NCBI RefSeq assembly: GCF_036785885.1
Contig: NC_092317.1
Coordinates: 7,194,501 to 7,258,500 of the forward strand
DNA length: 64,000 bases
DNA from: Coffea arabica
Taxonomy: Eukaryota > Streptophyta > Magnoliopsida > Gentianales > Rubiaceae
Reading direction: 5' to 3'
The position numbers and the translations under genes are program-made. Every line of letters begins with the position of its first letter. The first letter of the stretch is position 1. Below, one piece after another: positions 57,620 through 64,000 of this stretch. The notes beneath the pieces are model-generated. The model was not told the origin of the DNA. It saw only the letters and a list, made by a program, of their open reading frames with translations, and did not search any database.

Positions 57620-58877
57620 TGATAGGGTGTTAATTGTTGGTATTTTTATTATTAATTTTCCCTTCTATCCCTGACAAATATTGTGTTAATTGCTGATATT
57701 TACTCATATTTGGTATTTGGAATCAATTTCAGGAATGAAGCAGAAAACTACCAAAAAGGAGGGACTTTGTGAAAAATATGGAGACTTCTAAGGGTTTCAA
57801 TCCTTGGGCCCTTGAATTGGTGGGGGACCACAAGCTAGTGAAAGGCATTTGGTCATTTGGGCTTCAAAGAAAGCAACGTAGAGAGACTTGGAACAAGAAG
57901 TACTTGGGAGGCTTTGTCCACATGTGTGGGGACCACCTAGATAGCTTTTAGTCATCTTTCTTTTGTTGCTTTAAAAGGGGACAACGTACAGAAGCAAAAG
58001 ATATCTAGGGCTTTAGTTTTAGTTTTTTAGTTTAGTTCTAGTTTTCTTTCTTCGGACTGGCCTCTGACACACGCCAGGTATTCGACAATATTCCCCAACG
58101 GGGAGATTTTCTCATGAGGCGTGGTTAAGTTTTTCTAGTCAAGGGGACAACTGACGATTTGGTTCGACAATTACTGTGAGATCGAATCTGTTTTAATTAT
58201 TTTCTTCATTTATTGGTATTTATATGTTCCTTGATTTTAATTGCTATGGCCTTGTGTATGATTGATTAGTGCGCAATAATTAATTATTCATATAGGCTAT
58301 TTTTGCTAAATAGGGGTAATTGAATCCGTAATTGTTCGTTATCTCTACCTCAGTAGCAACTGGCGTAATTGGGTTTATGTCAGGGGAGCATATGATCTAA
58401 TTTAAACAAACCCTCGTAGCGTGTTTGTTGGTTAGGATTGGGCCTTTCTAATTATTAATGCAATCTAGAAATTAAATCCTACGGTCGTACCTAGGGTTAT
58501 TTTTGGGTTAGAGAAATAGCTAACGGTCGTACCTTAGCTATCGAGAAATTAAGGAAGGGTTGGTTGTTTATCGCGTGCATGACAACTATAACTAATCTAT
58601 TGCTAAATGCTGGAATTATTTCTGCATCAATGATCAGTGCATGAACCATTTCTGATGTGTACCCTTGGCTAGAGTTTCTCCAATATTTATTCCTTTTATT
58701 TATTTTCTGCATTTAATTTATTTAGTTAGCATTTAATCCAAAACCCCTCATACCTTGGACTCTAGAAGAAACGAATTATCCCCAGTCCCTGTGGATTCGA
58801 CCCTACTCACCGCTATATACAAAATCTGTATTTTTCTCGAGTAGGTACTTATTATTGCACAGGTTCGGCACCTGTCA
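57620..58877 (+). repeat. Element B 5' LTR
   Basis: 1258 bp, starts TGATAGGGTGTTAATTG, ends CACCTGTCA. The last about 100 bp match the end of the element A LTR (CCCTGTGGATTCGACCCTAC, TTTTTCTCGAGTAGGTA, TTATTATTGCACAGG). A 60-codon frame in it (57769-57951) recurs in the 3' LTR simply because the LTRs are copies. Confidence 0.93.
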
Positions 58878-58882
58878 ATTTT

Positions 58883-58900
58883 TGGCGCCGTTGCCGGGGA
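58883..58900 (+). other. Primer-binding site of element B (tRNA-Asp type)
   Basis: TGGCGCCGTTGCCGGGGA, identical to that of element A and at the same distance from the LTR. Confidence 0.9.
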
Positions 58901-58991
58901 CTGGTGTCAGATTAATTTGTTTCTTTTTGAGTTCACCTTGTTCTCATTTTTAATTTATTTTTCTCTTATTTTTTTTTTTTTTTTTTAGTTT

Positions 58992-60026
58992 ATGGCTGCT
59001 AACATTCCATATTTTGATGATAGACTGGACTTTGTTCCTGAATGGGGTTATGAGACTCATGTTTTTCCTAATGATCAATGGGCTGTTGCAAATTGTGGAA
59101 CTTATTTTGACTCAGGTTATTCAACTGACACATGCCCCGCATTTCAAGATAATCTAAGTGCTCCAATTGATACTTTTGGAGATTTTTCACCCCAATATCA
59201 AACGCAACATGACCCTTATTCAAACGGGTATGATCAAGGATGGTGGGATAATTCCAATTTTGATTATGCAACCGGGCCAATGGATTTTCAACAGCAAGAG
59301 TCTCAGCAGTCATCCTCCGTGTCAGGTATGTCTCTTGAAGAAATGATAGGTTTACTAATTGCTAATTCAAATCGATTTCATCAGGAGACACAAGCGAGCC
59401 TAAATCGATATCATCAGAAGACACAAGCGAGCCTTCGCGACCTGGCAGATCAACTGCGTCAATTGACATCCAGGATAGAGCGATTAGCTCCTCAAATGGA
59501 AGAATTGCCCGCACAAACCAATATCAATCTTGAGGAAGATGAGAGTGCAATTGTCCGGCCAAATGACATGGAACTGCAAGAGTTTCAAGAAAATGGATTT
59601 AAAGATGCAGTTGAAAAGGAAGCTGAAGTGCAAGAAATGAGACTCCAAGATCAACTCGTTCAAGTGAATGAATCCAGTGAACAATCTCCAAATGCGGTGA
59701 CATCTTCTCCACTCCTTAATCAATATTTTCCTGACTCCTATTCTTCAACTCCTGTTACTGAAATTGATTTTATTATACCAGAAAATTTAAAATTTCATGA
59801 CAGGAATAAGTTGAGAGTGGAGATGGCAAAATATCTTGAACCAATGAATGCAAGTGAGGGAGGAGTGAATGGAGAATGCAAATTATCATCGACTCGTTTG
59901 GCGCCATTCACTAGTCCATGGAAGCCCGTAGCTCGTATGCTCAAGGATTATTCTATTTATGAGGGTTATCAGGACTATATAGAGGATGAAGCAGTAAGAC
60001 GAGCCACAAGATTTTATCCTCCATGA
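58992..60026 (+). CDS. Gag-remnant protein of element B
   Basis: An intact 344-residue frame. It corresponds to the part of gag that starts at the zinc knuckle in element A: CGTYFDSGYSTDTCP lines up with [32 protein letters not shown] with [17 protein letters not shown], and MSLEEMIGLLIAN with [13 protein letters not shown]. It then has a Gln-rich predicted coiled coil (HQETQASLNRYHQKTQASL, an internal repeat) and an acidic C-terminal half. Two zinc ligands are replaced by Tyr, so it should not form the usual knuckle. It lacks the whole gag core upstream. The frame is open and long in a young element, suggesting either recent origin or retained function. Confidence 0.8.
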   Translation: MAANIPYFDDRLDFVPEWGYETHVFPNDQWAVANCGTYFDSGYSTDTCPAFQDNLSAPIDTFGDFSPQYQTQHDPYSNGYDQGWWDNSNFDYATGPMDFQQQESQQSSSVSGMSLEEMIGLLIANSNRFHQETQASLNRYHQKTQASLRDLADQLRQLTSRIERLAPQMEELPAQTNINLEEDESAIVRPNDMELQEFQENGFKDAVEKEAEVQEMRLQDQLVQVNESSEQSPNAVTSSPLLNQYFPDSYSSTPVTEIDFIIPENLKFHDRNKLRVEMAKYLEPMNASEGGVNGECKLSSTRLAPFTSPWKPVARMLKDYSIYEGYQDYIEDEAVRRATRFYPP

Positions 60027-60040
60027 GCAAAACATGATAA

Positions 60041-60090
60041 TGTCTAGCCAAAGACATTAAAGAAAGGCGCTCCTTGGGAGGCAACCCAAT
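60041..60090 (+). other. Stop-adjacent conserved motif and hairpin of element B
   Basis: TGTCTAGCCAAAGACA, AAAGAAAGGCGCT and the hairpin TTGGGAGGCAACCCAA, in the same order and at almost the same distance from the stop codon as in element A (22273-22325). Confidence 0.8.
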
Positions 60091-60204
60091 TGTTCCTTTT
60101 AATTGTTTGTTCATTTTCGTGTGGTAGTTTAGATGTATTGTCCTTGAATTTGACTGATTTTGGGTTTCAATTTTCGTTTTTGCTGATTTATAGGTGCCCT
60201 TCAG

Positions 60205-60366
60205 TCATGACGCGCCCGCGTGGTGATGTGCAGGAAGCTCACAATCAGAAACTTCTGGGAGCTCTCTTGCTCTCATGACGTGCCCGCGTGGTGATGTGCA
60301 GGAAGCTCACGATCAGAAACATCAGAAACTTCTGGGAGCTCTCTTGCCCTCATGACGCGCCCGCGT
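60205..60366 (+). repeat. Tandem repeat with GC core in element B, about 2.2 units
   Basis: Units start at 60205, 60273 and 60350 (68 and 77 bp; the second has an extra AGAAACATC-type duplication). Each opens TCATGACG(C/T)GCCCGCG. The core is shared with the 55-bp repeat of element A. Confidence 0.85.
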
Positions 60367-60395
60367 CACGTTCGCGGGAAAGGTAAGGATTCAAA

Positions 60396-61090
60396 AAAAA
60401 AAAAAAAATTTCTTTTAACCGTAGCTACCTCTTTTCTTTTTTGTTACAAAAGAAAACAAATAAAAAATAAAATAAAAATAAAAAAAATTTTGAAAAAAAT
60501 AAAAAAGAAAAAGAAAAAAAGAGGAAGTAATACGGAATCAAAAGGAAGAATTTTTCTTTCTCCTTAACCGTAGCTAGTCCTTGACTTGTCAACGTAAAAA
60601 CAAAAAAACAAAAAAAATCCTTTCTTTTTCTTTCTTTTCTTTCTTTCTTTCTTCTTCTTTCTTTCTCTTTTCTTTCTTTCTTCTACTCTGTTCCCCTGCT
60701 GGTCCGTCGCCCCTGCTACCCGCACACCTCCAAGCTCAGTGCCGCCCTCAGCTCTCTTTCCACCACCAGATATGCCACCACCGCCCGCCGCGGCCCGTCA
60801 CCGACACCGCGCGCCAACCTCCACCAGTCCATTAGCCCTCGCGCGCAGCTCTCTCCCCAGCGAGCCCGTTGCGCCATCTCCACCTGCGCGCTCCAGCCGC
60901 CACCATTTCGCCGCTGCCTGCCACAGCCCAAGACCACCGCCGTGCGGTCAACCTCAGCGGCCACCAGCTCTGCAACCTCGTGCGCCACCAGCGGCTGACC
61001 ACCAGACACGCCACCCACCTCGCTTCCCTCTCTCTCCCGCGGCCATCATCAGCTTTGCCTCACCTCACGCCAACCACTACCACCCCAGTT
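60396..61090 (+). other. Homopolymer, CTTT-rich and GC-rich blocks of element B
   Basis: Poly(A) and A-rich sequence (60396-60530), a CTTT/TTCTTTC block (60615-60690), then a GC-rich stretch with many CCACCNCC words (60700-61090). The order matches 21480-21975 of element A read on the minus strand. The GC-rich stretch is open in several frames but low-complexity; no protein is called. Confidence 0.5.
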
Positions 61091-62256
61091 CTTTATTTGG
61101 TAGCCGGTAGAGGTATTTCAACCTCGATCCCCAATTTTTGGTGTTGATTGGTATCATTTAGCGGCTGTGTTACTTTACTCCGGATTTGTTCATTTGCTGT
61201 TATTGCCTATCTAATTGATAGTGCGGGGATTATGCCTGTGTTACTACGGTCTATATTCTAACTTGCTATTTCGGGTCGGCCAATTTCTTGGGAATATTTA
61301 TTGTGTTTTTTGTGGATTTGAGTTCAATTGTTCTGGGTTATTGGGTGTTTGACAGTTGCCCTGCTCTTGGCCTCTTTGATTAGCCCATTCGTTGAAATTG
61401 GTTGTGCTCTAGCACAGTGCCGGGGGGGGGGGACATTTGTTCAAACTTTTGGGGGGAATTGTTGAAGTTCTTGGGTGGGCTGGAATTTTAACAATTGTCT
61501 GTGATATTTTGGGAAGGATCTCGGCCAGTGTTGTGCTTGTTGAAATTTTGGTTGATTTAATTCGGCAACTGCATTCCTTGTTGGCATTAGTAGTTTTTAA
61601 TCGAGTTTTTGAGGACATTCTGGATGTTGGTTTATATTGCTGATTTGGAGGAACAGTGTCTGTGATTTTGGTCTGATCATTTGTGCAATTTGTTGACTCA
61701 TTTGAGGACTTATTTGTTTCCTGGGTTTGTTTATTGACTTCGGTGGACTGGGTTCCCACCTACGGTTCCTCTACTTGCTCTATTCATTGGAATTCCAGTC
61801 GCCTGTTGTTCTTCTTTAGAGGTTTAGAATCTTTCTTGTGATTAGATTAACACTTGGGGCTATTGCTTTACTACTGCTCTACTCTGCTATAGCAATTTCA
61901 TTGATTTTGGACTACGTTTTGCACCAGTGGTACTGGTTGGGGGTATTTTGATTAGCATTTGTTATTTTCAAGTAGTTGGCTACCTGATTGTGATTGTGTG
62001 GTTATTCTCCAACTTCTATACTGCTATTACTGGAATTGCTGCTTTTGAGTTGAGAAATTAACTGTCTACTTGGAGGCTTTGTTGAGATTTTGGGTGGACA
62101 GAGTTTTGCATTTGCTGGTTGAATTGAGTTGAGATATCTCAGACCTTGGCCGCGTACTTCTATCACATCAGTTTCCGTACACCATTCCCGCCTACCCTTT
62201 CGCCACTCGTGAGGGAAGTTTCGTTGCCCTCTTCGTTTTAATTGCTTTAATCCCTC
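61091..62256 (+). other. T-rich non-coding stretch of element B
   Basis: Over 1 kb of T/G-rich sequence with no significant open frame or recognised feature; it has no clear counterpart in element A, whose corresponding interval is shorter. Confidence 0.4.
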
Positions 62257-62293
62257 CATTGAGGACAATGTAGGATCTAGGTGTGGGGGGGGA
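62257..62293 (+). promoter_or_regulatory. Internal hairpin plus second polypurine tract of element B
   Basis: CATTGAGGACAATG (stem-loop) followed by TAGGATCTAGGTGTGGGGGG. Same design as the internal module of element A (20655-20690) and as the terminal modules of both elements. Confidence 0.7.
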
Positions 62294-62716
62294 CAGCTAT
62301 ACTAGTTATTTATTTTTAGTTTGTTATTTGTCCACCTCTCGTTCATTTTTTTCTTCTTTTTAGTGATTGGCTCGTAAGTGCATGCCAAGGTTTGATGTTG
62401 GATTATTGCCTCTATTTCTACTTTTGCCAAGTTTTAATAATAAAAGGGTACCAAGTTAATGTGGTTGAATCCAAAAACATCTCTTTGGTGAATATCAATG
62501 ATTGTTTTACTCTTATAATTTTTGGTTAACTTTCCTAGGCATAGGGAATGATTATTGGCATTTTCGTGTGAATTGGTCCGGTTATTAACTTTAGTTCTCC
62601 ATGTTTGAAAATGAGGCTAGCTGATGCAAGTTTTCTTTTGATTTTTGTGTTATATTGAGTTTTTGTGATTTTTAGCTATGAATAAACTTGACTGTACTCC
62701 ACTATTAGTTACTACT

Positions 62717-62856
62717 GAGTAACCGGGGATCTGCACCTAAAAGTGTTGATTCTCGCGTCAAAAGGTAGTAATTTCTATGAGTACGTGGTCACGTGGCGAT
62801 AGAAGCTGAGTAACCGGGCTCCTTCATCTGGCCAATGTTGAAGTTCGCGTCAAAAG
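62717..62856 (+). other. Duplicated GTAACCGGG..GCGTCAAAAG module of element B
   Basis: Unit 1 (62717-62764) and unit 2 (62808-62856) both open GAGTAACCGGG and close CGCGTCAAAAG, with an AGTGTTGA or AATGTTGA word between. Collinear with 20158-20296 of element A. Followed in both elements by an A-rich tract. Confidence 0.75.
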
Positions 62857-63237
62857 ACTCAAATGGCTAGCGACTAAGTCTTTTGTTACTATTGGAAGAA
62901 AAAAAAAAGAATCAAAAAAAAAAAGAGAGAAAAGTAGAAAAAATGTGAAAAAAGTGAAGGTTGTGTTAGTGTATAATAAAAGTCAGCTTGCCGAATTATG
63001 GATTTAATGTTGAGATTTTGGTTAATAGTTGGACCATTTGCTGATAAATGTTGTGTGTCATTCCTTTTTCTTAGATTAGTTAACCTGGAATTAGAGGAGT
63101 TTGTAGTTTAGAAGCTAGCCGGAGTGATGTTTCTTGGACTTGACCATTGATGCTTAATATTATTTTTCTTGGTATCTTGGCAATTTGTTGGATAGAGCAA
63201 TAGCCACTATCAAATATTGGTGTTTGTTTCTTGTTCT

Positions 63238-63276
63238 CATGCTTGAGGACAAGCATGATTTAGGTGTGGGGAGAAT
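63238..63276 (+). promoter_or_regulatory. Terminal hairpin plus polypurine tract of element B
   Basis: CATGCTTGAGGACAAGCATG then ATTTAGGTGTGGGGAGAAT, abutting the 3' LTR. The hairpin is identical to that of element A. Confidence 0.85.
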
Positions 63277-64000
63277 TGATAGGGTGTTAATTGTTGGTAT
63301 TTTTATTATTAATTTTCCCTTCTATCCCTGACAAATATTGTGTTAATTGCTGATATTTACTCATATTTGGTATTTGGAATCAATTTCAGGAATGAAGCAG
63401 AAAACTACCAAAAAGGAGGGACTTTGTGAAAAATATGGAGACTTCTAAGGGTTTCAATCCTTGGGCCCTTGAATTGGTGGGGGACCACAAGCTAGTGAAA
63501 GGCATTTGGTCATTTGGGCTTCAAAGAAAGCAACGTAGAGAGACTTGGAACAAGAAGTACTTGGGAGGCTTTGTCCACATGTGTGGGGACCACCTAGATA
63601 GCTTTTAGTCATCTTTCTTTTGTTGCTTTAAAAGGGGACAACGTACAGAAGCAAAAGATATCTAGGGCTTTAGTTTTAGTTTTTTAGTTTAGTTCTAGTT
63701 TTCTTTCTTCGGACTGGCCTCTGACACACGCCAGGTATTCGACAATATTCCCCAACGGGGAGATTTTCTCATGAGGCGTGGTTAAGCTTTTCTAGTCAAG
63801 GGGACAACTGACGATTTGGTTCGACAATTACTGTGAGATCGAATCTGTTTTAATTATTTTCTTCATTTATTGGTATTTATATGTTCCTTGATTTTAATTG
63901 CTATGGCCTTGTATATGATTGATTAGTGCGCAATAATTAATTATTCATATAGGCTATTTTTGCTAAATAGGGGTAATTGAATCCGTAATTGTTCGTTATC
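63277..64000 (+). repeat. Element B 3' LTR, cut by the window end
   Basis: First 724 of an expected 1258 bp. About two differences from the 5' LTR (near 58129/63786 and 58256/63913). Confidence 0.92.

Larger units (their letters stand above)
57620..64000 (+). mobile_element. Non-autonomous Athila-like LTR element (element B), young, runs off the window
   Basis: 5' LTR 57620-58877, primer site 58883-58900, a single gag-like frame, about 3.2 kb of non-coding 3' sequence, polypurine tract, and the first 724 bp of the 3' LTR (63277-64000). The two LTRs differ at about two positions over that length. There is no protease, reverse transcriptase, RNase H or integrase. LTR ends, primer site and the order of 3' non-coding modules match element A, so B probably depends on proteins of A-like elements. 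The target duplication cannot be checked because the right end is missing. Confidence 0.88.

Noticed and set aside
57769-57951. A 60-codon frame present twice, identical (also 63426-63608)
   Set aside because: Both lie at the same offset in the two LTRs of element B; the identity is explained by LTR duplication, and no protein family is recognised.
60739-61110. A 123-codon Pro/His-rich frame in element B
   Set aside because: Low-complexity GC-rich sequence open in several frames; no domain, and the matching stretch of element A does not conserve it.

Overview
The window is nuclear DNA of a flowering plant, almost certainly a eudicot. Evidence: intron-containing genes with GT..AG borders, a tandem family of G-type (bulb) lectin receptor-like kinases, AT-rich spacers, and nested plant LTR retrotransposons of the Athila-like, Tat and copia groups. 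The species cannot be named from the sequence alone.

Host genes. The native content is one cluster of lectin receptor kinases of the CES101/At1g67520-like G-lectin type. From left to right: a 5' scrap (735-868, minus), copy 1 (6543-8838, minus, open throughout, 640 aa), copy 2 (13138-15332, minus, one frameshift), copy 3 (17410-32232, plus, full ectodomain, split by a retrotransposon), copy 4 (33470-34087 plus 44167-44608, minus, dead), copy 5 (53174-55372, minus, open, 599 aa) and copy 6 (55740-56744, minus, dead). Small plus-strand kinase scraps lie at 6318-6365 and 12105-12775. The kinase exons have the same lengths (211, 238 and 151 bp) and phases in copies 1, 2, 3 and 5. Copies 1, 2 and 5 lack the S-locus-glycoprotein and PAN parts of the ectodomain: the lectin domain runs straight into a Pro/Ser-rich repeat linker, a membrane helix and the kinase. 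Copy 3 keeps the full ectodomain. The upstream regions of the scrap and of copy 1 are themselves duplicated (735-6365 and 8700-12130), which lets later insertions be located by comparison.

Mobile DNA. 1647-4831 is a 3.2-kb solo LTR with a perfect 5-bp target duplication. 18226-29395 is a young, nearly complete Athila-like Ty3/gypsy element on the minus strand (element A) inside exon 1 of copy 3. 34088-44166 is an older, decayed Tat-lineage element on the plus strand, with two RNase H domains and an antisense gene; it splits pseudogene 4. 45951-50988 is a decayed copia element with a perfect 5-bp target duplication. 57620-64000 is a young element (B) on the plus strand whose LTR ends, primer site and 3' non-coding region match A, but which codes only for a gag remnant; it sits in an older related LTR. 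Smaller TIR, foldback and SINE-like elements lie at 5638-5847, 10648-12054, 45475-45933 and 52490-53094.

Most interesting. A and B share a long collinear set of non-coding modules after their stop codons: a stop-adjacent hairpin motif, GC-core tandem repeats, an internal hairpin plus polypurine tract, a doubled module with conserved GTAACCGGG and GCGTCAAAAG ends, and a second hairpin plus polypurine tract at the LTR. Because B has lost pol but kept these, they look like cis-acting signals by which B uses proteins made by A-like elements.
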